NCBI GenBank assembly: GCA_017449935.1
Contig: JAFSYP010000028.1
Coordinates: forward strand, 1 to 64,000
Source: Clostridia bacterium
GTDB lineage: Bacteria; Bacillota; Clostridia; Oscillospirales; Acutalibacteraceae
Length of the DNA: 64,000 bases
Direction of reading: 5' to 3'
Shown: piece after piece, positions 32,911 to 40,556 of the stretch
How the letters are laid out: every line of letters begins with the position of its first letter
How positions within the stretch are numbered: position 1 is the stretch's first letter
Notes under the pieces: generated by a model
What the model was told of the DNA's origin: nothing
What the model saw: the letters and a program-made list of their open reading frames with translations, nothing else
Database searches by the model: none
Translations under genes and position numbers: made by a program

Positions 32911-33753
32911 ATGCGTGAAATCAATGTGCAGCAGATCGAACAGGCGGTCTGCGATCTGTTTCAGCAGGCGAACCGCGTGTTGCCGCAGGATCTGACGGAT
33001 CGGATTGCCTGCGCCGCGGGGCAGGAAACGGATGATCTGCCGCGTGCGATCATGGGCGATATCTATGACAATCTTGCGGCCGCGGACAAAATGCATGTGC
33101 CGATCTGTCAGGACACGGGGATGGCAGTGCTGTTCTGCGATCTGGGACAGGATGTGCATTTGGTCGGCGGCGACTTTAACGAAGCGGTCGATCGCGGCGT
33201 CGCGCGCGCGTATCGGGACGGGTATCTTCGCCTGTCCGTGGTGCGCGATCCGCTGCGCCGCGTCAATACGGGCGACAACACGCCGGCCGTTGTGCATCTG
33301 CGTTTGGTGCCCGGAGAGAACATTTCTCTGACTGCCGCGCCGAAGGGGTTCGGCAGCGAGAATATGAGCTGCTTGCGGATGTTCACGCCGTCCGCGACGG
33401 TGGAGGAGATCGAGGACTATCTCGTTGCGTCCGTGCGCACAGCCGGCAGCAATCCCTGTCCGCCGATGGTGCTGGGCGTGGGGATCGGCGGCGACTTTGA
33501 GTCATGCGCGCTTTTGGCTAAGCGTGCGCTCTGCCGTCCGGTCAGCGTGCGAAATGCCGATCCGTTCTACCGCGAGATGGAGGACAGGCTCCTGCGCAGG
33601 TTCAACGCACTGGGCGTCGGCCCGCAGGGCTTCGGCGGCAAGACGACCGCGCTTTCCGTCGCGATCGAAACGGCGCCGACGCATATCGCCGGTCTTCCGG
33701 TCGCGCTGAATGTCGGCTGCCATGTGACGCGCCATGCGTATACAGTCTTGTAA
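32911..33753 (+). CDS. Class I fumarate hydratase, alpha subunit (FumA/TtdA N-terminal type)
   Basis: 280 residues. In two-subunit class I fumarases or tartrate dehydratases the alpha chain holds a [4Fe-4S] cluster. The three Cys are visible in ICQDTGMAV, ENMSCLRMF and DFESCALLAKR, and GDNTPAVVH and the final VALNVGCHVTRHA also fit. It lies 13 bases behind the lipoprotein gene. The beta subunit gene, normally next in line, is absent; an HPF gene with its own promoter follows. Either the beta chain is encoded elsewhere or the activity has changed. Confidence 0.88.
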   Translation: MREINVQQIEQAVCDLFQQANRVLPQDLTDRIACAAGQETDDLPRAIMGDIYDNLAAADKMHVPICQDTGMAVLFCDLGQDVHLVGGDFNEAVDRGVARAYRDGYLRLSVVRDPLRRVNTGDNTPAVVHLRLVPGENISLTAAPKGFGSENMSCLRMFTPSATVEEIEDYLVASVRTAGSNPCPPMVLGVGIGGDFESCALLAKRALCRPVSVRNADPFYREMEDRLLRRFNALGVGPQGFGGKTTALSVAIETAPTHIAGLPVALNVGCHVTRHAYTVL

Positions 33754-33799
33754 ACATGTCTGAATTGTGAATAATAGTTAAATACTTTTGATTTCTCTC

Positions 33800-33828
33800 T
33801 TTACTTTTTGTGAAATGTGTGCTATACT
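33800..33828 (+). promoter_or_regulatory. SigA promoter of hpf
   Basis: TTTACT (33800-33805), 17-base spacer, TATACT (33823-33828). The predicted transcript starts at or just before the hairpin at 33836. Confidence 0.7.
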
Positions 33829-33835
33829 TTAGATG

Positions 33836-33870
33836 CTCCTGAGGCAAACCCCGCGTTTGCCAAGCAGGAG
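33836..33870 (+). promoter_or_regulatory. Leader hairpin in front of hpf
   Basis: Two stacked stems, CTCCTG/CAGGAG and GGCAAAC/GTTTGCC, separated by A and AAG bulges, with loop CCCGC. It lies at the 5' end of the predicted mRNA, 27 bases before the start codon and just before the GGAGGA binding site. No T-run follows. Possible roles are mRNA stability or binding of a protein. Confidence 0.65.
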
Positions 33871-33897
33871 ATCACATATAGTTAGGAGGATGACGTT

Positions 33898-34431
33898 ATG
33901 AAGATCATCATCAACGGAAGAAAATGCACCCCGAGAGATTCCTTTAAGGAACACGCCGAAAAGAAGCTGGCCAAAGTTGCCAAGTTCTTTGACGACGACG
34001 CCGAGGCGAAAATTACGGCAACGGTGGAAAAAAGCTGCCAAATCGTGGAGGTGACGGTCGCCACACGCGGGATGTATTTCCGCTCGGAGGAGAGCGCGCC
34101 GAATATGAACGAGGCGCTCGATACGTGCATCGATTCCATTATCCGCCAGATCCGCAGAAACAAGACACGTGTGGAGAAACGCCTGCGCACAGGCAATCTG
34201 GACTCCATCATTGCGGAAACGGAATCTGCCGTCGATGAAGAAGAGACTTTTGAGGTACTGCGCACCAAGTCGGTCGTGCTCAAACCGGAAAGCGTGGAGG
34301 AGGCCATTCTGCAGATGAATCTGCTGGGACATATGTTCTATATGTTCCGCAACGCGGAAACTGCGGAGATCAACGTGGTCTATAAGCGCAAGGACGGCGG
34401 CTATGGCGTACTGGTCCCCGAAATCGAATAA
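33898..34431 (+). CDS. hpf: Ribosome hibernation promoting factor, long form
   Basis: 177 residues. The N-terminal HPF domain (1-100) binds the 30S decoding region, and the C-terminal dimerisation domain (about 120-177, VLKPESVEEAILQMNLLGHMFYMFRNAETAEINVVYKRKDGGYGVL) pairs two 70S ribosomes into 100S dimers in stationary phase. Length and both domains match the long form of Firmicutes. A single gene with its own promoter, structured leader and terminator. Confidence 0.96.
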   Translation: MKIIINGRKCTPRDSFKEHAEKKLAKVAKFFDDDAEAKITATVEKSCQIVEVTVATRGMYFRSEESAPNMNEALDTCIDSIIRQIRRNKTRVEKRLRTGNLDSIIAETESAVDEEETFEVLRTKSVVLKPESVEEAILQMNLLGHMFYMFRNAETAEINVVYKRKDGGYGVLVPEIE

Positions 34432-34448
34432 TCCTGTTTATTATCTGT

Positions 34449-34482
34449 CCTGCGGTTTAGCGCCGCAGGGTTGACTTTTTTT
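34449..34482 (+). terminator. Terminator of hpf
   Basis: CCTGCGG/CCGCAGG stem with a 7-base loop and a run of T at 34476-34482. The T-run overlaps the next promoter. Confidence 0.85.
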
Positions 34483-34499
34483 ATGACTTATGGTATAAA
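34471..34499 (+). promoter_or_regulatory. SigA promoter of the Dlt-like operon
   Basis: TTGACT (34471-34476), 17-base spacer, TATAAA (34494-34499), partly inside the hpf terminator tail. It drives at least 34529-40021. Confidence 0.82.
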
Positions 34500-34528
34500 C
34501 AATTTTGACATGGTAGGGGGGTGTTCCT

Positions 34529-36031
34529 ATGCGTCAAAATGTGCTGGAATGGCTTGAAACGGTTTGTGAAGCATATGCGGACAAGACGGCGTTTTCCGAT
34601 GAAAACGGCGCGGTCACTTTTGCACAGACGCGTGCGCGTGCGCAAGCTGTCGGTACGGCTATCGCCGAAAAAACGATTGTACGAAAACCGATCGCCGTTC
34701 TCTCCGGCAGGCATTGTCTGACGCCCGCGTCTTTTCTGGGCGTCGTATACAGCGGCTGCTTTTATGCGCCGATCGACGCGTCTCTGCCTTTATCCAGGAT
34801 CAACCAGATTCTGGAGATATTGCAGCCGGCGCTCGTTCTGACGGATGCGCAGAATGCGTCGTTGGTTCAAAAAACGGACTATGCGGGCGAAGTGCTCTTC
34901 GTGGAAGAAGCTGTAAAGACGCCTGCGGATATGCAGCGGCTTTCACAGATCCGGCGCGACAGTACGGCGGACGATCCGCTGTATGTGATTTTTACATCCG
35001 GTTCGACAGGCAGACCGAAAGGTGTCATCACTTCGCATTTCTCCTTGATGAGCTACATCGACGCATATGCCGATGTTATGCAGATATCCGATGCGGATGT
35101 TCTGGGCAATCAGTCGCCGCTTGATTATATCGCCGCGATCCGCGACATCTATCTGCCGCTTCGCTGCGGCTGCTCGACGGTCATTATTCCCAAGACGCTG
35201 TTCATGACGCCGGCGCTCCTGTTTGACTACATGAACGCGAATCGCATCACCGCCGTCGGTTGGAGCGCCTCGGCACTGACCGTGATCGTGGCGCTTCAGG
35301 GATTTGATTCCGGCAAACCGGAGTATCTGCGCAAAGTTTGTTTTTCCGGCTCGGTCATGCCCTGCAAGTGTCTGCGCGTATGGCAGGACAATTTGCCGGA
35401 TACGTTGTTTATCAATCAATACGGCCCGACGGAAGCGACGGCTTCCTGTACATATTACATCGTGCCCGGAAAGGTCCGGCCGGAGGATGTGCTTCCCATC
35501 GGGCGCGCGTATGCGAATTATCGGATACTGCTGCTGACGGAGGACGGACAGCCGGCGGCAGACGGCGCTGAAGGCGAGATCTGTGTCGCAGGGCCTTGTC
35601 TTGCGCTCGGCTATTATAACGCGCCGGAGTTGACGACAAAATCCTTTGTGCAGAATCCGCTCCACAATGCTTACCGCGATCTGATCTATCACACCGGAGA
35701 CATCGGTCTGCGCCGTGCAGACGGAACGTTGGAGTTTCATGGCAGACGCGATCGGCAGATCAAGCATCTCGGACACCGTGTAGAATTGGACGAGGTGGAG
35801 GCTGCCGCTGCATCGACGGACGGCGTACAGGAGTGCAGCGTTCTGTATGATTATGGAACAGAAACGATCTGTCTGTTTTACACGGGTTCTGCGGGTATGC
35901 GGGATATCGCCGTCCATATGCGCCAAACGCTTCCCGGATTCATGATCCCGCGGAAAATACGCTGCTTGGACAGCCTTCCGAAACTGCCGAACGGAAAAAC
36001 CGATCTTTCTGCTCTGAAGTCAATGATATAA
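34529..36031 (+). CDS. DltA-like amino acid:carrier protein ligase (AMP-forming)
   Basis: 500 residues. An ANL-superfamily enzyme that adenylates a carboxylate and loads it on the carrier protein encoded next. Core motifs: YVIFTSGSTGRPKG (P-loop), NQYGPTEATASCTYY, YHTGDIG, GRRDRQIKHLGHRVELDEVE (hinge) and the terminal LPNGKTD with catalytic Lys. The segment that reads FCGE in genuine DltA is here FSGS, so the Cys known to contact D-Ala is Ser, which suggests another substrate. The ATG follows TAGGGGGGTG. It is the first gene of a five-gene operon (ligase, carrier, PLP decarboxylase, MBOAT, SGNH protein). Confidence 0.88.
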   Translation: MRQNVLEWLETVCEAYADKTAFSDENGAVTFAQTRARAQAVGTAIAEKTIVRKPIAVLSGRHCLTPASFLGVVYSGCFYAPIDASLPLSRINQILEILQPALVLTDAQNASLVQKTDYAGEVLFVEEAVKTPADMQRLSQIRRDSTADDPLYVIFTSGSTGRPKGVITSHFSLMSYIDAYADVMQISDADVLGNQSPLDYIAAIRDIYLPLRCGCSTVIIPKTLFMTPALLFDYMNANRITAVGWSASALTVIVALQGFDSGKPEYLRKVCFSGSVMPCKCLRVWQDNLPDTLFINQYGPTEATASCTYYIVPGKVRPEDVLPIGRAYANYRILLLTEDGQPAADGAEGEICVAGPCLALGYYNAPELTTKSFVQNPLHNAYRDLIYHTGDIGLRRADGTLEFHGRRDRQIKHLGHRVELDEVEAAAASTDGVQECSVLYDYGTETICLFYTGSAGMRDIAVHMRQTLPGFMIPRKIRCLDSLPKLPNGKTDLSALKSMI

Positions 36032-36046
36032 ATGGAGGAAAAAACA

Positions 36047-36280
36047 ATGCGTGAAGAAATCATGGAGATCCTGGCAAACCTACGTCCGGACGTCGATTTT
36101 GAGAATGAAAAGAAACTGATTACCGACGGGATACTGGAGTCGTTCGACATCGTCGCGATCCTCGGCGAACTGAATGATGCATTCGACATCGAGGTGCGTG
36201 TCGGCGATCTTGTTCCCGATAACTTCAATTCCGTCGACGGCATGGTTGCGCTGGTGAAGGCGCACCGCGAAGAAGACTGA
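36047..36280 (+). CDS. DltC-like acyl/aminoacyl carrier protein
   Basis: 77 residues, acidic, four-helix carrier. The phosphopantetheine site is Ser32 in TDGILESFDIV, where the usual DSL/DSF motif reads ESF. The region FDIEVRVGDLVPDNFNSVDGMVALV is typical of carriers that work with Dlt-like ligases. ATG 36047 is used because GGAGG ends 10 bases before it, and an ATG at 36032 lies within that site. It begins 15 bases after the ligase stop and probably receives the activated amino acid. Confidence 0.9.
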   Translation: MREEIMEILANLRPDVDFENEKKLITDGILESFDIVAILGELNDAFDIEVRVGDLVPDNFNSVDGMVALVKAHREED

Positions 36281-36283
36281 TTT

Positions 36284-37456
36284 ATGAACAGGGAACGGAT
36301 GCGCGAACTTGCGCAAAAGGTGTCTACGCCTTCCTTTGTGTTTGATACAGACCGGTTTGCCTCCTGCGCCGCAGAGATCAAAGCGGCGTTGGGGGATATT
36401 CCGCTTTGCTTCAGCATAAAAGCAAACCCCTTTCTTCTCGCTGCGCTGCCGGACTGTATTTCCAAAGTGGAGGTTTGCAGTCCGGGTGAGCTTGCAATTT
36501 GTAAAGCGCTGCGGATCGATCCGAAGAAGATCATCTACTCCGGCGTGAACAAGGGGGAAGAGGATATCCTGGACGCCATTGATTACGGTGCGGATATCCT
36601 GACGGCGGAGAGCGTGCGACACGTTTCGTTGATTCGCCGTTCCGCCGCGCTGCGCGGAACACGCGTGCGGACGATTCTTCGACTGTCCGGAGGCAATCAG
36701 TTCGGCATGGACGAAAAGGATATCGAACAGATTTTAGCTGTGCGGGATGCTTACAGCGAGCTGGAGATCCTCGGTTTCCACTACTATACCGGCACGCAAA
36801 AGAAGAAGACGAAGGTCATAGAGAAGGACGTCGAGACGTTTCGCAGTTTTATCCGCCGCATGGAAAACGACTACGGATTTCATCCGACGCATGTGGAATA
36901 CGGACCGGGACTGGCGGCGGAGTATTTTGATCCGCCGCTTGAGGAAAAGGATCGGGAGCTGCTGACGTATACCGCACGGCTTTTGCAGGATTTTGCCGCG
37001 GAGTATCCGCTGACAGTGGAAATGGGACGTTTCCTCGCTGCATCCTGCGGTTTGTATTTTACGCGCGTCGAGGATTTAAAAACCACCGACGGGACGCATT
37101 ATGCAATCTGTGACGGCGGGATCAATCATTTGAAGTATTACGGCCAGATGATGGCGATGCAGACGCCGCCGATCTATGTGCTGAAGGACGCAGACAAGAA
37201 AGAAACGTATACGCTTTCCGGCAGCCTGTGCACGACGGCAGACCTGCTTGTGCGCAGCGTGGAACTGCCCGCTTTAGAGATCGGCGATGTTTTGGTCTTC
37301 GACCGATGCGGCGCCTATACCGTAACGGAAGGTATAGGGCTGTTTCTGTCCAGAACTCTGCCGCGCATCGCGCTGTACAGTGTGCGCGGCGGCTTGCAGA
37401 TTGTACGCGGGACAGTCGAATCCCATCCTCTGAATACGCCTTCTTTTCCGGAATGA
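36284..37456 (+). CDS. Fold-type III PLP-dependent decarboxylase (LysA/BtrK-like)
   Basis: 390 residues, alanine racemase-like barrel plus beta domain. Lys46 in FSIKANPF forms the Schiff base with PLP. Also seen are HYYTGTQ, EYGPGLA, VEMGRFLAASCG (Glu-x-Gly-Arg phosphate/ring contact), SGSLCTTADLL (active-site Cys) and FDRCGAYTVTEG. The family includes diaminopimelate, ornithine and arginine decarboxylases and BtrK, which decarboxylates glutamate while bound to a carrier protein. It follows the carrier gene by three bases, so a carrier-bound substrate is plausible. The exact amino acid is unknown. Confidence 0.88.
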   Translation: MNRERMRELAQKVSTPSFVFDTDRFASCAAEIKAALGDIPLCFSIKANPFLLAALPDCISKVEVCSPGELAICKALRIDPKKIIYSGVNKGEEDILDAIDYGADILTAESVRHVSLIRRSAALRGTRVRTILRLSGGNQFGMDEKDIEQILAVRDAYSELEILGFHYYTGTQKKKTKVIEKDVETFRSFIRRMENDYGFHPTHVEYGPGLAAEYFDPPLEEKDRELLTYTARLLQDFAAEYPLTVEMGRFLAASCGLYFTRVEDLKTTDGTHYAICDGGINHLKYYGQMMAMQTPPIYVLKDADKKETYTLSGSLCTTADLLVRSVELPALEIGDVLVFDRCGAYTVTEGIGLFLSRTLPRIALYSVRGGLQIVRGTVESHPLNTPSFPE

Positions 37457-37468
37457 TAGGGTGATTTC

Positions 37469-39058
37469 GTGACATTTATCTCATTTTCTTTTCTGATCTT
37501 CTTTCTGGTGCTTGCGCTGCTGTATTATCTGCTGCCGAAAAAGTGCCAGTGGGTAATTCTGCTGTGCGGCAGCTATCTCTTTTATTTCCTGGCGAGCGAA
37601 AAACTGCCCGTGTATATGCTGATGACGACCGCTGTCATTTACGGCGGAACGATGTGGATCGGGAGGATCGACAAGAAACTGAAAGACAGGATTGCTGCGG
37701 ATGCGGATTTGACGCGCGACGGCAAAAAGGAACTCAAAAAAGCTGCGGAGCGCAAACGCAAGGCCGTGCTGATTCTATCGCTTTGCATCAATTTCGGACT
37801 GCTTGCTGTATTCAAATACCTTCCTGCCGCTTCGCGTACTGTACAGACGATGCTGTTCGGCGCTGCGTCTGTGCATGAGATCCGGCTGCTGATGCCGCTG
37901 GGTATATCTTTTTATACCTTCCAATCGACGGGATACATTGTCGACGTTTTTCGCAAAAAAGTTCAGCCGGAACGGAATTTTTTCAAGACCGCGCTGTTCG
38001 TTTCCTATTTCGCGCAGATCGTGCAGGGACCGATCGGCAGATTTCAGGAGCTTGCGCCGCAGCTTTTCGCAGAACGTTCGTTTTCCTTTGAACGCGCAAA
38101 AGAAGGCGCGCTGCTGATTCTTTGGGGCTTTTTAAAGAAGCTGGTCGTTGCAGACAATCTTGCGCCGATGATCACAGCGATCGCGGCAGATTCCGCTTCT
38201 TACGGAGGCTTCCAGATCTTTTTGGGGATGTGTCTTTACGGCGTGCGTCTGTATGCCGATTTCTCCGGGTATATGGATATTGCCATGGGCTTTTCCAAGA
38301 TCCTCGGCATCGAGCTCGCACCGAACTTCAAACGTCCGTATTTTTCGACGTCAGTGATAGAATTCTGGCGCCGGTGGCACATCTCTCTGTGTCAGTGGTT
38401 CCGCGATTATGTTTTCTATTCTCTGATCACTTCAAAGAGATTTCAGGCTATCGGAAAAAAGCTGCGCGCAAAGAATTACCGCAAGGCAGCAATAAACGTC
38501 CCGTCTTTTATCGCCACGATTATCGTTTGGTTTCTCACAGGCCTTTGGCACGAAGCCAGCGCGCGGGAGATCTGTTGGGGTCTGATGAACGGCTGCATCA
38601 TGGTGTTCAGTCTGCAGTTCAAAGACGTTTATGCGGCGATCCGTTCAAAACTGCATATTTCAGAAAAAAAGTTTTGGTTCCGTGTGTTCCAGATGGCGCG
38701 TACTTTTCTGATTATGTCCGCACTGAACTTTATGTGTGAATTCCCGTCGGTTCGCGCGTTCGGTCAAAGCGTCGTACAGTTTGTCAAAAACCCGTTGCCG
38801 ACCTCAATTGCTGCATCGTATATTTTCCCCGAAACGATCGACGCCGGCTTGTTCAAGGTGATCGGAATGGGACTTGGCATTTTGGCCATGTTTGTATACA
38901 GTGTGATCGAGGAGAAGCACGGCGCGATCTTTCCCAAGCTGTGCCGTCGGCACTGGATCCTTCAGACGACAGTTGCGCTTGCGCTTCTTTTTGCGGTTCT
39001 GCTGTTCGACGGTTCCTCGTCCGATCTGACCGCGGGCTTTATGTATGCACAGTTTTAA
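37469..39058 (+). CDS. MBOAT-family membrane O-acyltransferase (DltB/AlgI-like)
   Basis: 529 residues with about 11 membrane segments. MBOAT signatures: MPLGISFYTFQSTGYIVDVFR, FVSYFAQIVQGPIGRF, DFSGYMDIAMGFSKILGIELAPNFKRPYF, FWRRWHISLCQWFRDYVF and the essential His361 in LTGLWHEAS (most relatives read WHG). Such proteins move an acyl or aminoacyl group from a cytosolic carrier across the membrane to an extracellular acceptor. GTG start, 12 bases after the decarboxylase. It is the export step of the proposed pathway. Confidence 0.9.
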   Translation: MTFISFSFLIFFLVLALLYYLLPKKCQWVILLCGSYLFYFLASEKLPVYMLMTTAVIYGGTMWIGRIDKKLKDRIAADADLTRDGKKELKKAAERKRKAVLILSLCINFGLLAVFKYLPAASRTVQTMLFGAASVHEIRLLMPLGISFYTFQSTGYIVDVFRKKVQPERNFFKTALFVSYFAQIVQGPIGRFQELAPQLFAERSFSFERAKEGALLILWGFLKKLVVADNLAPMITAIAADSASYGGFQIFLGMCLYGVRLYADFSGYMDIAMGFSKILGIELAPNFKRPYFSTSVIEFWRRWHISLCQWFRDYVFYSLITSKRFQAIGKKLRAKNYRKAAINVPSFIATIIVWFLTGLWHEASAREICWGLMNGCIMVFSLQFKDVYAAIRSKLHISEKKFWFRVFQMARTFLIMSALNFMCEFPSVRAFGQSVVQFVKNPLPTSIAASYIFPETIDAGLFKVIGMGLGILAMFVYSVIEEKHGAIFPKLCRRHWILQTTVALALLFAVLLFDGSSSDLTAGFMYAQF

Positions 39059-39070
39059 GGAGGCGCAAAG

Positions 39071-40021
39071 ATGAAACGAATTCTGAAACTCCTGCTCTGC
39101 ATACTGCTGGCCGCTGCAATCACCGGCGTTTTAAACTTTGCGATCATACCCGTCAATTATAACCACATCTTTCTGCATCAGTGGAAAGCACAGTACGCAG
39201 AAACAGATACGATTGTTCTCGGCGATTCGCTGACGCTGCGCTCGGTTCAGCCGAGCATAATGGATCGGGAAATGGGGGTCTGTGCCTTCAATACCGCGAC
39301 AGCGCAGCAGGATATCCGCTGTACCTTCTACTATCTCAAGGACATTCTTGCGTCATGTCCGAAGATCCAGACGGTCTATCTGGGAGTGGATTACTGGAAT
39401 TTTATTATTTCGAAAAAAAGAAAGCCCAGTGTTCCTGCTTCGTTGATCGTTTTTGATCGGCTTCAAACGCTTCGCGGCAGAGCGGAGTATGCACACAACA
39501 TGTTTTCTCTGGACGCGAGCTGGAATATCATCTTTCGCTTCCGAAACAATCTGGATTCCGTTTATTCCGTTGCCGAAAACGTACGTAATAAACTCTCTCC
39601 CGCATACCGACGGTTTGAAGCTGTCAGCGAACACGATTACAATACGGACAAGGGATACGCATATTCGGACGCGGTCGGGACGAATCTTGATAATGACAGT
39701 CATGATCTGACGCGTTTGGATGAAGAAAGTCTGCGATACTATGCGGATATTTTGGATCTTTGCCGCGAAGCCGGCGTGAGGACGTGCGTTTTTCAGTCGC
39801 CTTATACGAAAGAAAGATTATCCCTGTTTCAGGGCTACGACAATTACCAAACGACGGTGCGTGAAATTGCCGAGAGCCGCGGCGCACAGTTTTATGATTT
39901 TAATATGCATCCGCTGCGGGAAACGCTTGACGACGCATCCTGCTTCAAGGACGCGGCACATCTGAATTATACGGGAAGCTGCATCTTTATGAAGTGGTTC
40001 TGCACAGTGTTTTCCGCCTGA
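39071..40021 (+). CDS. SGNH-like extracellular partner of the MBOAT (DltD-like role)
   Basis: 316 residues. One N-terminal membrane helix (about 5-27) anchors an extracellular SGNH-type domain. The nucleophile motif is VLGDSLTLRS with Ser53, and the Asp/His pair is DAAH, Asp294 and His297, near the C-terminus. It corresponds in position and type to DltD or AlgJ/X proteins that receive the group from the MBOAT and attach it to the polymer. It lies 12 bases after the MBOAT gene and is the last gene of the operon. Confidence 0.85.
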   Translation: MKRILKLLLCILLAAAITGVLNFAIIPVNYNHIFLHQWKAQYAETDTIVLGDSLTLRSVQPSIMDREMGVCAFNTATAQQDIRCTFYYLKDILASCPKIQTVYLGVDYWNFIISKKRKPSVPASLIVFDRLQTLRGRAEYAHNMFSLDASWNIIFRFRNNLDSVYSVAENVRNKLSPAYRRFEAVSEHDYNTDKGYAYSDAVGTNLDNDSHDLTRLDEESLRYYADILDLCREAGVRTCVFQSPYTKERLSLFQGYDNYQTTVREIAESRGAQFYDFNMHPLRETLDDASCFKDAAHLNYTGSCIFMKWFCTVFSA

Positions 40022-40048
40022 TATGCGCAATCGACCTGATTGCACGCG

Positions 40049-40066
40049 ACACGCACGAATGCGTGT
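40049..40066. repeat. Small perfect hairpin downstream of the Dlt-like operon
   Basis: ACACGCA and TGCGTGT around CGAA. No T-run beyond two bases. It lies 28 bases after the SGNH stop and may be a weak first termination or processing site. Confidence 0.4.
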
Positions 40067-40140
40067 TTCGCCAGCCTGCCGGAACAGGAAAAGCCGTTGA
40101 TTGTTAGCTGTTCCGACAAACAAACAAGCATAATAGAGCA

Positions 40141-40182
40141 AAAAAATCCGCTCCTGTTTTGAAAAGCAGGAACGGATTTTTT
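40141..40182. terminator. Bidirectional terminator between the Dlt-like and redox operons
   Basis: AAAAAATCCG/CGGATTTTTT plus an inner CCTG/CAGG stem. A and T runs on either side make it work in both directions for the convergent operons. Confidence 0.88.
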
Positions 40183-40205
40183 ATGCGGTCAAATTACCGG
40201 GTGGA

Positions 40206-40550
40206 TCAAAGGTCGCGCGAAGCGATCACATTGACGCCGGTGCCGAGAATGTTTTCCAGCACTACGTCGCCGCAGCGCACGGGAGAAGTCAGCCGGACCT
40301 TCTTTAATTCTTCCACAGCGTCGAACAGCTTTCCTTTCGGGATCGCTTGCTCGGTGCGCACAGGCATACGGCCGTGCGCAGCGCCGTCGATCGCGACCGT
40401 CGTGGTCAGAACGCGCGTCGGATTCATCAGCTCGTTCCGGCCGTACACCGCGCCGCGCTTGCAGGAATTGCCTGTCACGGCGTAGTCGTTTTCCTCATCT
40501 ACCGTCAGTCTGCACCCCATCGGGCAGCAGATACAAGTCAGTTCCGTCAT
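40206..40550 (-). CDS. DUF1667 protein
   Basis: 114 residues. The four Cys in LTCICCPMGCRLTV and GNSCKRGAVY form the family's probable zinc or iron-sulfur site, and the rest is LMNPTRVLTTTVAI...VIASRDL. DUF1667 proteins are regularly encoded with GlpA-like and FAD oxidoreductase proteins, as here (the preceding gene ends six bases upstream), and probably form a third subunit. Function unproven. Confidence 0.88.
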   Translation of the reverse strand: MTELTCICCPMGCRLTVDEENDYAVTGNSCKRGAVYGRNELMNPTRVLTTTVAIDGAAHGRMPVRTEQAIPKGKLFDAVEELKKVRLTSPVRCGDVVLENILGTGVNVIASRDL

Positions 40551-40556
40551 CTTGAA

